DNA from: AWTP1-13 sp963832445
GTDB taxonomy: Bacteria > Pseudomonadota > Alphaproteobacteria > Rhizobiales > Hyphomicrobiaceae
Assembly (NCBI GenBank): GCA_963832445.1
Contig: CAWHUM010000010.1
Location: 868,001-932,000, forward strand
Length of the DNA stretch: 64,000 nt
Reading direction: 5' to 3'
Shown here: one piece after another, positions 26,702 through 36,261 of the stretch
How positions within the stretch are numbered: the stretch's first letter is position 1
Layout: every line of letters starts with the position of its first letter
Program-made: the position numbers and the translations under genes
The notes under the pieces: model-generated
Told to the model about the DNA's origin: nothing
Databases searched by the model: none
What the model saw: only the letters and a program-made list of their open reading frames with translations

Positions 26702-28180
26702 ATGGACACGGTTGTCGAAACCCGTCGTGGCAAGCTGCGTGGGCGGCTCGGCGATGGCGTAGCCGTGTTCAAGGGTATTGCCTACGCCGCCCCGCCCTTC
26801 GGGGCGAACCGCTTGCTGCCACCCAAGCCCGTCGAACGGTGGGATGGCGTGCGCGACGCGCTCGCCTTCGGACCGAAGTCGCCCCAGGTTGCCTACCCGC
26901 CGGGGATAACCGAGGCTCTGGCCGAACTGGCCGGCCCCGGCGAGGACTGCCTCACCCTCAACATCTGGACGCCCGATCCCGGCAAGGCGGGGCTACCGGT
27001 GATGGTATGGATCCCCGGCGGCATGTTCGAGTTCCACGCCACCGGCGCCTCGGCCATCTACGACGGCAGCCGCTTCGCGCGCGACGGTGTGGTATGCGTC
27101 ACCATCGGCTACCGGGTCGGTGCTGAGGGCTTCCTCTACCTCGGCGACGGCATCGCCAACCTGGGCCTGCTCGACCAGATCGCCGCGCTCGAGTGGGTAC
27201 GCGATAACATCGCGGCCTTTGGCGGCGATCCCGGCAAGGTCACCGTCTTCGGCGAGTCGGCGGGCGCCATGAGCGTCGCCACGCTCCTGGCGATGCCGCG
27301 CGCCAAGGGGGTGTTCCGCCGCGCCGTCGTGCAGAGCGGCAACACGCCGAATGTCAACTCGGCCGCGACGGCGGAGCGGATCGGCCGGCGGCTCGCGGAG
27401 AAGCTGGGCGTGGCGGCCACCCGGCAGGCCATTGCCCCGGAGCGCGTGCTGCAGGCGCAGGCTGAGTTGCGGGAAGAGCTTCTGACCCGTCCCGACCCGG
27501 CATTTTGGGGCGAGGTTGCGCTCAGCTATCTGCCGTGGGCGCCTACAGTCGACGGTGAGACGATCCCGGAGCCTCCGATCGAGGCCATCCGTGCGGGCGT
27601 TGCGGTGGATATCGACCTCTTGGTCGGATCGAACACGGAGGAGACGCGGCTGTTCCTGCTGTCCGACGGCAGCATCGACCGCTTCCCCAACGAGGCGCTG
27701 GTGGCGATGGCAGCCGCCTACGGCCTGCCGGCGGAGGGTTTGAGCGCCTACCGCGCGGCGTACCCGGGCGCCAGCGCCGGCGAGCTGTTCTCGGCGATCC
27801 AGACCGACTGGTACTGGCGCATCCCGGCCCTCCGCATGGCCGACGCCCACGCCGCCAACGCCCGCGCCGCCACCTACATGTACGAGTTCGCCTGGCGCTC
27901 GCCGCAGATGGGCGGCCGCCTCGGGGCGGCGCACAGCATGGAGATACCGTTTGTGTTCGACACCCTCGGTCTTGGAACCGAGCCGATGCTGGGCGGCAAC
28001 CCGCCACAGCCGCTGGCAGACGCGATGCACCGTGCTTGGGTGGCTTTCGCCGCCGCTGGCGATTGCGGCTGGCCCAGATACGATCTCGCCCGCAGGCGAA
28101 CGATGCGCTTCGACACGGAATCCCGCGTCGTGGACAATCCCCTGGCCCGCGAGCTCGCCCTGTGGAAGGGCGCGCGGTAG
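26702..28180 (+). CDS. Type-B carboxylesterase
   Basis: A 492-residue alpha/beta hydrolase of the carboxylesterase/cholinesterase family. The nucleophile is Ser186 in FGESAGAMSV, the oxyanion hole is in WIPGGMFEF, the acidic residue is probably in GSNTEETRLF and the histidine in GAAHSMEIPFVF. A cysteine pair near EDCLTLNIWTP marks the family N-terminal part. No signal peptide, so cytosolic. Acts on carboxylic esters; natural substrate unknown. Followed after 11 bases by a flavodoxin-like oxidoreductase on the same strand, so the two probably share a transcript. Confidence 0.9.
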   Translation: MDTVVETRRGKLRGRLGDGVAVFKGIAYAAPPFGANRLLPPKPVERWDGVRDALAFGPKSPQVAYPPGITEALAELAGPGEDCLTLNIWTPDPGKAGLPVMVWIPGGMFEFHATGASAIYDGSRFARDGVVCVTIGYRVGAEGFLYLGDGIANLGLLDQIAALEWVRDNIAAFGGDPGKVTVFGESAGAMSVATLLAMPRAKGVFRRAVVQSGNTPNVNSAATAERIGRRLAEKLGVAATRQAIAPERVLQAQAELREELLTRPDPAFWGEVALSYLPWAPTVDGETIPEPPIEAIRAGVAVDIDLLVGSNTEETRLFLLSDGSIDRFPNEALVAMAAAYGLPAEGLSAYRAAYPGASAGELFSAIQTDWYWRIPALRMADAHAANARAATYMYEFAWRSPQMGGRLGAAHSMEIPFVFDTLGLGTEPMLGGNPPQPLADAMHRAWVAFAAAGDCGWPRYDLARRRTMRFDTESRVVDNPLARELALWKGAR

Positions 28181-28191
28181 CGGCTCAATCC

Positions 28192-28773
28192 ATGACAAGA
28201 CGCATCGCCATCATCCAGGGCCATCCAGATCCGGCAAACGGTCACCTGTTGCACGCGCTGGCCGACGCCTATGCAGAAGGTGCACGTGCCGGGCGCCATG
28301 AGGTGCGCCGCATCGAAGTTGCCAAGTTCGAATTTCCGCTGTTGCGCACGCAGGAGGAATTCGAAACAGGCGCGATGCCCCCTGGGCTGGTCCAAGCTCG
28401 TGACGACATGCGCTGGGCCGAGCACTGGGTGTTCCTGTTTCCGCTTTGGCACGGAACCATGCCGGCGCTGTTCAAGGGGTTTCTCGAGCACATTTTCCGT
28501 CCCGGTTTCGCTATGGAGTACAAGAAGGGCGGCTTCCCGAAGAGACTTCTCGCCGGACGTTCGGCCCGCATCGTCGTAACGATGGGAATGCCGGCGCTGA
28601 TGTACCGTTGGTACTTTGGCGCCTACGGCGTGCGCGGCCTCGAGCGCAGCATATTGAGCTTCGCCGGGATCAAGCCGATCCGCGAAAGCCTCTATGGGCT
28701 AACCTTCGCTGACGAGAGAAAGCGGGCGCGGTGGCTTGAGGATATGCGCAGGCACGGCCAGCGGGGCGACTGA
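28192..28773 (+). CDS. Flavodoxin-like NAD(P)H-dependent oxidoreductase
   Basis: A 193-residue protein of the flavodoxin-2/KefF-MdaB group, which uses FMN or FAD and NAD(P)H to reduce quinones. The phosphate-binding loop is IIQGHPDPANGH and the flavin-contact segment is HWVFLFPLWHGTMPALFKGF. Cytosolic. Starts 11 bases after the esterase gene. Exact substrate not deducible. Confidence 0.85.
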   Translation: MTRRIAIIQGHPDPANGHLLHALADAYAEGARAGRHEVRRIEVAKFEFPLLRTQEEFETGAMPPGLVQARDDMRWAEHWVFLFPLWHGTMPALFKGFLEHIFRPGFAMEYKKGGFPKRLLAGRSARIVVTMGMPALMYRWYFGAYGVRGLERSILSFAGIKPIRESLYGLTFADERKRARWLEDMRRHGQRGD

Positions 28774-28790
28774 GAGCGCGAGTGCACAAG

Positions 28791-29411
28791 CTAGTAGATC
28801 GTCTCCTTGAGCCGCTGCGGATAGGCCTCGTCGTAGGCCTTGCCGTCGATGCCGCCTGCGGACAGCGTCTGCAGCATCTCGCCTGCGCTGGGCAGCTCTG
28901 AGCGGTCGATCTGCGCGTCGGCGCTCCACAGCCGCGACCGCACCAGCGCCTTCGGGCACTGAGTGTAGACGCGCTCCACCGTCACCTCCAGCACGCACCT
29001 GGGCAACTTACCGTTCATTGCGAAGCTGGCGAGGAGATCGGGCGCGGTCGAAATGGCCGCACGTCCGTTGATGCGCAGGGTGTTGCCTATCCCCGGAATC
29101 ATGAACAGCAGCGAGATGCGGGGGTCGCGCACTATGTTGCGCAGGGCATCCACCCTGTTGTTGCCGCGGCGGTCGGGGATCAGCACTGTCTTCTTGTCGA
29201 CCACCCGCGCGAAACCCGGCGGATCGCCGCGCGGCGAGCAGTCGAGCCCCTCGGGCCCAACCGTGGCCACCACTACGAAAGGCGCCTTGTCGATGAACGC
29301 CTTGTAGTGATCCGAGATGTAGTCGATCTCCTTGACGATCGCGGCCCGAACCGGATCTCCGTAGAGTGCGTCGAGCTGCTCAATGGTGGTGATCTGGTGC
29401 GTTGTGGTCAT
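28791..29411 (-). CDS. Pyridoxamine 5'-phosphate oxidase-family FMN-binding protein
   Basis: A 206-residue flavin-binding protein of the PPOX family, MSMEG_1061-like subgroup. The conserved centre is APFVVVATVGPEGLDCSPRG followed by DKKTVLIPDRRGNNR, which shape the FMN site. The C-terminal TVERVYTQCPKALVRSRLW is characteristic of this subgroup. Such proteins bind FMN or F420 and act in redox or detoxification steps, but this subgroup has no settled substrate. The ATG at 29411 is preferred over a TTG at 29426; neither has a strong ribosome site. Confidence 0.8.
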   Translation of the reverse strand: MTTTHQITTIEQLDALYGDPVRAAIVKEIDYISDHYKAFIDKAPFVVVATVGPEGLDCSPRGDPPGFARVVDKKTVLIPDRRGNNRVDALRNIVRDPRISLLFMIPGIGNTLRINGRAAISTAPDLLASFAMNGKLPRCVLEVTVERVYTQCPKALVRSRLWSADAQIDRSELPSAGEMLQTLSAGGIDGKAYDEAYPQRLKETIY

Positions 29412-29501
29412 TGCTAGCTCACTCAATTTCAGTTCAACGCCGCCGCGACCGGCCCGATCCCGGCGGCATGCACGCGAGGCTTCAGCCTTGCGCTGCAGGT
29501 C

Positions 29502-29666
29502 TCACTGGTCGGCGAGGTCCTTGATGACCTCGATCACCTCTTCCTCGCCCGCTTCCTTCGACTCCACCAGCCACTGCGCAATCACTTCTTCGCCTTGCTT
29601 GAAAACAACCTTGAAGGGCAACTCTTCGCCCGCGGCCGGAACGACATCGACAGTTACAAACGGCAT
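29502..29666 (-). CDS. Small acidic protein, 54 residues
   Basis: Reading from the ATG at 29666 gives 54 residues, starting MPFVTVDVVPAAGEELPF and ending VIEVIKDLADQ, with a stop at 29502. A strong ribosome site, GGAGGACTAC, stands directly before the ATG. The codon choice is GC-biased like neighbouring genes. The protein is strongly acidic, with a beta-like first half (VTVDVVPA, KVVFKQGEEV) and a helical acidic second half, and no cysteines. Family not recognised. The gene is short but well supported. Confidence 0.7.
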   Translation of the reverse strand: MPFVTVDVVPAAGEELPFKVVFKQGEEVIAQWLVESKEAGEEEVIEVIKDLADQ

Positions 29667-29845
29667 GTAGTCCTCCTGATCTACGCTGCGCGCACACCCT
29701 TAGCATCGGAGCGTGGGCGAAGCGAGCCACAGTTGGTCGCGCCGTGCCTTGGGCCGAGTGGTAAGCCACCAGCGATCAAACAAGTTTGGCGACCCAGCGG
29801 GCGCAAAGCACGTAGCTGAAGCCGGACTCGCGGTATACTCGCGAC

Positions 29846-30568
29846 ATGGAATGGTCTGACGAAGGCGTGGTCCTGAGCGTGCGGCCGCACGGCGAATCGG
29901 CTGCGGTGCTCGAGCTCTTCACGCGCCGGCACGGCCGGCATCTCGGGCTCGTGCATGGCGGACGCTCGCGCAAGCTGCGGCCGATCCTGCAGATCGGCAA
30001 CCACGTCGATGCGGGATGGAAGGCGCGGCTCGCCGACAACCTCGGCCATTTTTCGGTGGAGCTGCGCAAGGGCTTCGCGGCGCTCCTGATGGAGGATGGC
30101 GCCGCACTCACGGCGCTCACGTCCATGGCGGCACTCGCCCGGCTGTTGCCCGAGCGCGATCCGCATCCCAACCTGTTCGAGATCACCCAGTTCGTGCTGG
30201 GCTTCCTGGACGACAGGGCCGTGTGGCCGGCACTGATCGTGCGCTGGGAGCTGGCGCTGCTGGACGAGCTTGGATTCGGCCTCGACCTTGCCTCCTGCGC
30301 GGCCACCGGCAAGAGCACCGACCTCATCTACGTCTCGCCCAAGTCTGGCCGCGCCGTGTCTTCGGAGGCCGGCGAGCCCTACAAGGACCGCCTGCTCGAG
30401 CTACCCCAGTTCCTGCGCGCCGGCACCTCCGGGCCGGTTTCCGCCAAAGACGTGCTGGCCGGGCTGGCGCTCACCGGCCATTTCCTCACCGCCCGCGTGC
30501 TGGCCCCGCGCGACCTCGAGTTGCCGGACACTCGCAGCCGCCTGTTGACATACCTTAGCCGGCCATAA
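29846..30568 (+). CDS. recO: DNA repair protein RecO
   Basis: A 240-residue recombination mediator that helps load RecA on gapped DNA in the RecFOR pathway. The N-terminal OB-fold (MEWSDEGVVLSVRPHGESAA, then EVF-like LELFTRRHGRHLGLVHGG) and the helical middle (FEITQFVLGFLDD, LIVRWELALLDELGF) match alphaproteobacterial RecO. In related genomes recO follows era on the same strand; here it lies 7.7 kb away on the opposite strand. Confidence 0.93.
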   Translation: MEWSDEGVVLSVRPHGESAAVLELFTRRHGRHLGLVHGGRSRKLRPILQIGNHVDAGWKARLADNLGHFSVELRKGFAALLMEDGAALTALTSMAALARLLPERDPHPNLFEITQFVLGFLDDRAVWPALIVRWELALLDELGFGLDLASCAATGKSTDLIYVSPKSGRAVSSEAGEPYKDRLLELPQFLRAGTSGPVSAKDVLAGLALTGHFLTARVLAPRDLELPDTRSRLLTYLSRP

Positions 30569-30614
30569 TCCAGCGATAGCTTGCCTCCTTTGCAGGACGC
30601 GGAGTTCTTCATAC

Positions 30615-31193
30615 ATGAGTTCCACGCGTTTGATCGGCGACTGGCGTGCTCGACCTGAGATCGCCATAGCTGCGCTCGGGCTGATTTCGGGGCTCCTCTC
30701 CGCCACCATTGGCTTCGATTTGGAGCTTCCATGGCTCAAGCCGGTGGCGGTGATCTTCTTCCTCGATGCCGGCCCCGTTCCCATCGGCTTCTTTTTCGGC
30801 GCGATCATCGCCTTGAGCCTGTGGACCTGGACCGGAAACTGGTTGGCCTTAGCGGTGCTGCCGGTGACGACCATGTACGCCTGGAGCGCGGCCATTCAGG
30901 TCGCGATCAGGCTGCAAAGGACCACTGACGACGACCCGCATTTGATTGCCGCCAGTCTCGCGTCGGGCGCGGTGGGCGCGGGGCTCACGCATCTAGGTTG
31001 CGCCCTCCTCGCACCGGAGCTGCGTCGGCCTGCGCGGATCGCGGTCACGTGCGCGGTTGGCGCAGTAGCGGGCATGCTGCTCTTCATGGGCCAGCGCAAG
31101 ATGGTGGACGAGAGGCTGCTGTTCGTCGTCTGGCAACCCGCTGTGGCATTCTCCATCGGCATGGGACTCGCCGGCCGCGCCAAGGACGCATGA
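30615..31193 (+). CDS. Hypothetical membrane protein, about five helices
   Basis: A 192-residue inner-membrane protein. Hydrophobic segments lie around IAIAALGLISGLLSAT, PVAVIFFLDAGPVPIGFFFG, LALAVLPVTTMYAWSAAI, LASGAVGAGLTHLGCALL and IAVTCAVGAVAGMLLFMG, with a short basic tail. Starts 46 bases after recO on the same strand, with GGAG about ten bases before the ATG. I do not recognise the family. Its DAGPVPIG and MYAWSA segments are unusual for a transporter and give no clue to function. Confidence 0.6.
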   Translation: MSSTRLIGDWRARPEIAIAALGLISGLLSATIGFDLELPWLKPVAVIFFLDAGPVPIGFFFGAIIALSLWTWTGNWLALAVLPVTTMYAWSAAIQVAIRLQRTTDDDPHLIAASLASGAVGAGLTHLGCALLAPELRRPARIAVTCAVGAVAGMLLFMGQRKMVDERLLFVVWQPAVAFSIGMGLAGRAKDA

Positions 31194-31241
31194 GCAGCAA
31201 TCTGCGGCGGGTCTCCCCACTTGCACTTCCTATGCTCGATA

Positions 31242-32315
31242 TCACACGCGTTGGGCGATGAAGCGCGCGAGCGGCGGGCCGGCAATCAGCACGATCAGAA
31301 AACGGGCGCCCTGCAGCGCCATGACGAACGACAGATCGGCATTGCTCGAGGCGCCGATGATCGCGACGGAATCCATGCCGCCGGGGCTCGTTGCCAGGTA
31401 GGCCGTGAGCGGGTCGATGCCGGCCATGTGCACGAGCATGAAGGCGAGGCCGCCGCACACCCCTATCATGATGAAGATCGCAAGCAGCACCTGCGGCAAC
31501 GCGCGCCATGCGTGCGCGAGAATTTCCCGCGTGAAGCCTAGCCCAACGCTCCAGCCGAGGAATGCGTAGCTGATCGCCAGCAGCCATGGCGGCAGCAGGA
31601 TCTTCACCAGCCCCGTCCCTTCGAGTACGCCGCCGGCGATCATGGGAAACAGCAATGCGCCTGCCGGGATTTGCAGCGCGACGCCCAACCCGCCCGCCAC
31701 GGCCGCAATCAACACCGTCGCGCCGAAATCTCCCCAGTGCACCGCCGGAAACCACACGACGGCGGGGGCGACCGCATGGCCGACCCATAGCCGGGCGACG
31801 ATGGAGGCAAGCCCCGCAACGCACACGACGCGCAGATACTGCATGAAGGCGACGAGCCGGGCGTCGGCACCGAAGGCGCCGGCCATGACAAACATTGCAG
31901 ACGCCGCACCCGGTGCCGTGCCCCAGATCGCCGTGGTTCCCGGTAGCGCCCCGAAACGGGCGATCAGCCAGCCCAGCAACGCGCTGGTGGCAATGATGAC
32001 GAGCACGGTACCGAGGAACAAGGGCCAGCCCTTGACGAACGCCAGCACCATGTCGGCCGTGATCGCGCGCGCCACTAGGCAACCGACGACCGCCTGAGCC
32101 GCAAACACCAGCGACCCCGGCGGCCTGATCTCGCCGCCGTTGGTCGCGATCAGAATTCCTGCGAGCATGGGGCCGAGCAGCCAGGCCGCCGGCAGGCCGG
32201 CCGCGTCGAGCAGGGCCGAGAGCAGCACCGAGAGGGCGACGAGGAGACCCCAAAGCACGTGCGGAGGGAGCCGTCCGAACAAACCCGAGGCCGTGGGGGC
32301 CGTCGCCTGCGTCAT
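31242..32315 (-). CDS. AbrB-family membrane protein (PF05145)
   Basis: A 357-residue membrane protein with the duplicated AbrB/ammonia-monooxygenase-like module: LPAAWLLGPMLAGILIAT in the first half and LTAYLATSPGGMDSVAIIGA in the second, each inside a hydrophobic repeat, with roughly ten helices. Members are sometimes called AbrB regulators after the E. coli gene, but the sequence is that of a membrane carrier-like protein and not of the unrelated Bacillus DNA-binding AbrB. Function not established. Confidence 0.82.
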   Translation of the reverse strand: MTQATAPTASGLFGRLPPHVLWGLLVALSVLLSALLDAAGLPAAWLLGPMLAGILIATNGGEIRPPGSLVFAAQAVVGCLVARAITADMVLAFVKGWPLFLGTVLVIIATSALLGWLIARFGALPGTTAIWGTAPGAASAMFVMAGAFGADARLVAFMQYLRVVCVAGLASIVARLWVGHAVAPAVVWFPAVHWGDFGATVLIAAVAGGLGVALQIPAGALLFPMIAGGVLEGTGLVKILLPPWLLAISYAFLGWSVGLGFTREILAHAWRALPQVLLAIFIMIGVCGGLAFMLVHMAGIDPLTAYLATSPGGMDSVAIIGASSNADLSFVMALQGARFLIVLIAGPPLARFIAQRV

Positions 32316-32451
32316 AGCTTGGCCGATTCCTGCACCATTCGCGGCTGTCTAGCAGGAGGCGGCCCTTTGCGCGACAGTTGGAGCGACAAGCTGCTTTGCT
32401 TGGTTGGCGTGTGCTGTCAGGCTAGGCAGAACGTTACCAAGGGAGGCAGTC

Positions 32452-33314
32452 ATGACCGACCGAGCCGGCGCAACAGCACACGGCGCATTAGATGTCGCCA
32501 TCGACGGTGGCATTGCGCATTTGAAGCTCAACCGCCCGGACAAGCTCAACTCCATGAACCGCGAGTTCTGGAGCACGCTGCCGAAGATCGTGCGCGACAT
32601 CGACGACAACGCACGGGCCCGCGTCATCGTCATCTCGTCAACGGGCAAGCATTTCTCGGCCGGCATGGACCTGGAGGTGTTCGCCGAGAACGGCGCGCTC
32701 GCGGCCGCGCAGCAGGACCCGCATGTGGCCAACGAGGCCTTCCGCCACCTGGTGCTCGGCCTGCAGAACACGTTCTCCTGCCTGGACGAAGCCCGCATGC
32801 CGGTGATCGCCGCCATCCAGGGCGGCTGCATCGGCGGCGCCGTCGACATGACCTCCGCCTGCGACATCCGCTACTGCACGGCGGACGCCTTCTTCTGCAT
32901 CCAGGAGATCAACATCGCCATGACGGCCGACGTCGGCACCTTCCCGCGCCTGTGCAAGCTGATCCCCGAAGGCTGGGTGCGCGAGCTTGCCTACACCGGT
33001 CGCCGCCTGCCGGCCGACAAGGCCAAGGCTATCGGCCTCGTCAACGAGGTCTATCCCGACCACGCCACCATGATGGCGCGCAGTGATGGAGACCGCGCGC
33101 GAGATCGCCGCCAAGAACCCGCATCGCTGTCACCGGCTCCAAGGTGATGATCAACTACGCGCGCGACCACACCAGCAAGGATGCGCTGGACTACATCGCG
33201 CTGTGGCAGACCGGCATGTTCGCGCGCAGCCACATGGCGGAGGCGTTCGCCGCCCAGCAGGAGAAGCGCACGCCCCGCTACCCCGACCTCGCGCCGGTGC
33301 GCAAGAAGCTGTAA
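32452..33314 (+). pseudogene. Enoyl-CoA hydratase/isomerase-family crotonase, two frameshifts
   Basis: A crotonase of fatty-acid or amino-acid catabolism. The first 600 bases are clean: HLKLNRPDKLNSMNREFW, the oxyanion loop KHFSAGMDLEVF and IQGGCIGGAVDMTSACDIRY. The frame breaks near 33081 and again near 33122; removing one base at each gives VMETAREIAAKNP and then IAVTGSKVMINYARDHT through to APVRKKL and a stop at 33314, for 286 residues. The start at 32452 has GGGAGG. With both acid/base positions readable the restored protein looks functional. It precedes parC by about 110 bases. Confidence 0.82.
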
Positions 33315-33420
33315 ACAAAGGCTGATTGGACGCAGCGCGACGCGCGGTTGCTGTGTGTTTCCGCGACTTGTGGCGTTGCGGCACTTGAGACAGCCCGTCC
33401 CTACCAGCTAATCAGCACCC

Positions 33421-35673
33421 ATGAGCAAGACCACGATTCTCCCGCCGGCCCCGCCGCCCATCGAGCCCATCGGCCTGCAGGTTGCGCTGGAGGAGCGCTA
33501 CCTCGCCTACGCGCTCTCCACCATCATGCACCGGGCCCTGCCCGACGTGCGCGATGGGCTCAAGCCCGTGCACCGGCGCATCCTCTACGCCATGCGCGAG
33601 CTGAAGCTCGATCCGACAGGGGGCTACAAGAAGTGCGCCAAGATCGTCGGCGAGGTGATGGGCAACTTCCATCCCCACGGCGACCAGGCCATTTACGACG
33701 CGCTGGTGCGCCTCGCCCAGGACTTCGCGGTGCGCTACCCGCTGGTCGACGGCCAGGGCAACTTCGGCAACGTCGACGGCGATAACCCCGCCGCCATGCG
33801 CTACACCGAAAGCCGCATGACGGCCGTGGCCGGCCTGCTGCTCGACGGCATCGACGAGGACACCGTCGACTTCCGCCCGACCTACGACGGCACCAACCAG
33901 GAGCCTGTCGTCCTCCCCGCCAACTTCCCGAACCTGCTGGCCAACGGCACGTCGGGCATCGCCGTCGGCATGGCGACCAGCATCCCGCCGCACAACGTCG
34001 ACGAGCTGTGCGCGGCGCTGCTCCATCTCATCAAGCACCCCAACGCGCACATCGACAAGCTGGTGGAGATGGTGCCGGGGCCGGATTTCCCGACAGGCGG
34101 CGTCATCGTCGAGCCGCGCGAGGCGATCCTGGAGGCCTACAAGACGGGGCGCGGCGGCTTTCGCCTGCGCGCGCGCTGGGAGAAGGAGGAGACGGGCCGC
34201 GGCACCTATCAGATCGTCGTCACCGAGATCCCCTATCAGGTGCAGAAGGCCAAGCTGGTCGAGCGCCTGGCCGAGCTGATCGACGACAAGAAGCTGCCTC
34301 TGCTCGGCGACGCGCGCGATGAATCTGCCGAGACCGTGCGCTTGGTGCTGGAGCCCAAGAGCCGCACCGTCGATCCCGTGCTGCTGATGGAGAGCCTGTT
34401 CAGGCTGACCGAGCTCGAGGTTCGCTTCTCCCTCAACATGAACGTGCTCTCCGCCGGGCAGGTGCCCGGTGTGCTGTCGCTGCGCGATGTGCTGAGGTAC
34501 TGGCTGGAGCACCGCAAGGTCGTGCTGGTGCGGCGGTCTGAGTTCCGGCTGAAGAAGATCGAGCACCGCATCGAGGTGCTCGACGGCTACCTGATCGCCT
34601 ATCTCAACATCGACGAGGTGATCAAGATCGTCCGCTTCGACGACGACCCCAAGGCCAAGCTCATCGCACGCTTCAAGCTGACCGAGGTGCAAGCCGAGGC
34701 GATCCTGAACCTGCGACTCAAATCGCTGTCGAAGCTCGAAGAGGTCGAGATCAAGGCCGAGCACGACAAGCTCTCCAAGGAGCGCCGCGAGATCAAGTCG
34801 CTGCTCAAGTCGGAGGACCAGCAGTGGGAGCGCATCGCCGAGGAGGTGAAGGCGACGCGCGAGGCCTACTCCAAGAAGACCGATCTGGGCCGCCGCCGCA
34901 GCAGCTTCGATGATGCGCCGGCGATCGAGGTCGACCTCGATCAGGCCATGATCGAGAAGGAGCCCATCACCGTGATCCTGTCCGAGAAGGGCTGGATCCG
35001 GGCCATGAAGGGTCACATGGACGATCTCGCCAAGCTCGAGTTCAAGCAGGGCGACCAGCTGCTGCGCGCGGTGAAGGCGTCCACCACCGACAAGTTGCTG
35101 TTGCTCGCTACCAACGGCAAGGTTTTCACCTTGACGGGCGACCAGCTCCCCGGCGGACGCGGCCACGGCGAGCCAGTGCGGCTGATGGTGGATCTGGAGG
35201 AGAACCACGCGTTCGTGGAAATCTTCGTGCACGAGCCCGGCCGCAAGCTGGTCATCGCTGCAACCTCTGGCCATGGCTTCGTGGTGTCGGAGGACGAGAT
35301 GGTCGCCATGACCCGCAAGGGCAGGCAGGTGATGAACCTGGACGAGCCCGCGGAAGCCTGCTGCTGCGTGCCGGCCGATGGCGACTACGTTGCGGCTATC
35401 GGCGAGAACCGCAAGATGCTTGTCTTCCCGCTCGAGGAAGTGAACGAGATGACGCGCGGCAAAGGCGTGCGGTTGCAGCGCTACAAGGACGGCGGCCTCT
35501 CCGACATTCGCGTGTTCAGGAAGGCCGACGGCCTCACCTGGCTCGACCCTGCGGGACGCACCTTCACCCTGCCATTTGCGGAGTTGAGGGACTGGCTCGG
35601 CGAGCGCTCCCAGGCCGGGCGGCTGGCGCCCCGCGGCTTCCCCAAGTCCAACAAATTCGGCCGCCAGCTCTGA
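33421..35673 (+). CDS. parC: DNA topoisomerase IV subunit A
   Basis: A 750-residue subunit that cuts and rejoins DNA to unlink daughter chromosomes, working with ParE (not in the window). The N-terminal RALPDVRDGLKPVHRRILYA and the catalytic tyrosine at residue 128 in MRYTESRMT are intact, and a C-terminal DNA-wrapping domain follows from about residue 490. At the position where quinolone-resistance mutations occur in E. coli (Ser80) this protein has Gln (HPHGDQAIYDAL). Alphaproteobacterial ParC is called apart from GyrA by its shorter C-terminal region and by the absence of the GyrA box. Confidence 0.93.
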   Translation: MSKTTILPPAPPPIEPIGLQVALEERYLAYALSTIMHRALPDVRDGLKPVHRRILYAMRELKLDPTGGYKKCAKIVGEVMGNFHPHGDQAIYDALVRLAQDFAVRYPLVDGQGNFGNVDGDNPAAMRYTESRMTAVAGLLLDGIDEDTVDFRPTYDGTNQEPVVLPANFPNLLANGTSGIAVGMATSIPPHNVDELCAALLHLIKHPNAHIDKLVEMVPGPDFPTGGVIVEPREAILEAYKTGRGGFRLRARWEKEETGRGTYQIVVTEIPYQVQKAKLVERLAELIDDKKLPLLGDARDESAETVRLVLEPKSRTVDPVLLMESLFRLTELEVRFSLNMNVLSAGQVPGVLSLRDVLRYWLEHRKVVLVRRSEFRLKKIEHRIEVLDGYLIAYLNIDEVIKIVRFDDDPKAKLIARFKLTEVQAEAILNLRLKSLSKLEEVEIKAEHDKLSKERREIKSLLKSEDQQWERIAEEVKATREAYSKKTDLGRRRSSFDDAPAIEVDLDQAMIEKEPITVILSEKGWIRAMKGHMDDLAKLEFKQGDQLLRAVKASTTDKLLLLATNGKVFTLTGDQLPGGRGHGEPVRLMVDLEENHAFVEIFVHEPGRKLVIAATSGHGFVVSEDEMVAMTRKGRQVMNLDEPAEACCCVPADGDYVAAIGENRKMLVFPLEEVNEMTRGKGVRLQRYKDGGLSDIRVFRKADGLTWLDPAGRTFTLPFAELRDWLGERSQAGRLAPRGFPKSNKFGRQL

Positions 35674-35702
35674 TCAGCGCTCACCGGGTCACCCGCGGCG
35701 TG

Positions 35703-35720
35703 GCGCAAGCGCTCTTGCGC
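35703..35720. terminator. Hairpin after parC
   Basis: GCGCAAG at 35703-35709 pairs exactly with CTTGCGC at 35714-35720 across a four-base loop, giving a 7-bp GC-rich stem 30 bases after the parC stop. No T run follows, so it could terminate weakly or protect the 3' end of the parC message. Confidence 0.35.
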
Positions 35721-35777
35721 GGGGCTTCAGACCGGGCCATGGGTAGGCCCGAAAGGGGCCGTGAGGGGAGCCTGGCG

Positions 35778-36230
35778 ATGCATCGAGCGGCGTGGGGGGT
35801 GGCTGCGCTGCTCTTGGCGCTGCGCTGCGCCGGCGGCGAGACGCTGGCGCAGGCGCCCTCTTGTTCCAAGGCCGATTTCGAGGCGGTCGTGAACGAGGCC
35901 GGCGCCGCCCTGCGCGACCTCAACCGGCAGAATACGCCGACGTTCCAGGCCAAGCTGCGCCAGCTCAAGGACAAGCGCGGCTGGAGCAACGACCAGTTCC
36001 TGAAGGAGGCCGAGCCGTTCGTGCGCGACAACGAGATCGTAGCGCACGACCAGAAGTCCGAGCAGCTGCTGACGCGGATTACTGGCGCGGGCCAACAGGG
36101 CGCCGCAGGCGCGGGGCCCGACTGCGGACTGCTCGCCGAGCTGCGTGCCGCGCTCAAGTCGCTGGTGGAGACGCAGAAGGCGAAATGGACCTACATGTTC
36201 GCCAAGCTCGAGAAGGAGCTGGCCAAGTAG
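35778..36230 (+). CDS. Hypothetical exported protein
   Basis: A 150-residue protein with a signal peptide (MHRAAWGVAALLLALRCAGG to LAQA). The mature part is helical and rich in charged residues, with two cysteines (PSCSKADFE and PDCGLLAEL), and ends in a Lys/Glu-rich amphipathic helix (KAKWTYMFAKLEKELAK). Likely periplasmic. No family recognised. The start at 35778 has GAGGGGAG upstream. Confidence 0.55.
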   Translation: MHRAAWGVAALLLALRCAGGETLAQAPSCSKADFEAVVNEAGAALRDLNRQNTPTFQAKLRQLKDKRGWSNDQFLKEAEPFVRDNEIVAHDQKSEQLLTRITGAGQQGAAGAGPDCGLLAELRAALKSLVETQKAKWTYMFAKLEKELAK

Positions 36231-36261
36231 GCCGCCGCACTCCGAGGGTCCATCCACGACG

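Noticed and set aside
33412..35274. A minus-strand open frame of 620 codons opposite parC
   Set aside because: ParC has full domain support on the other strand; the antisense translation has no recognisable domain and is a product of high GC.
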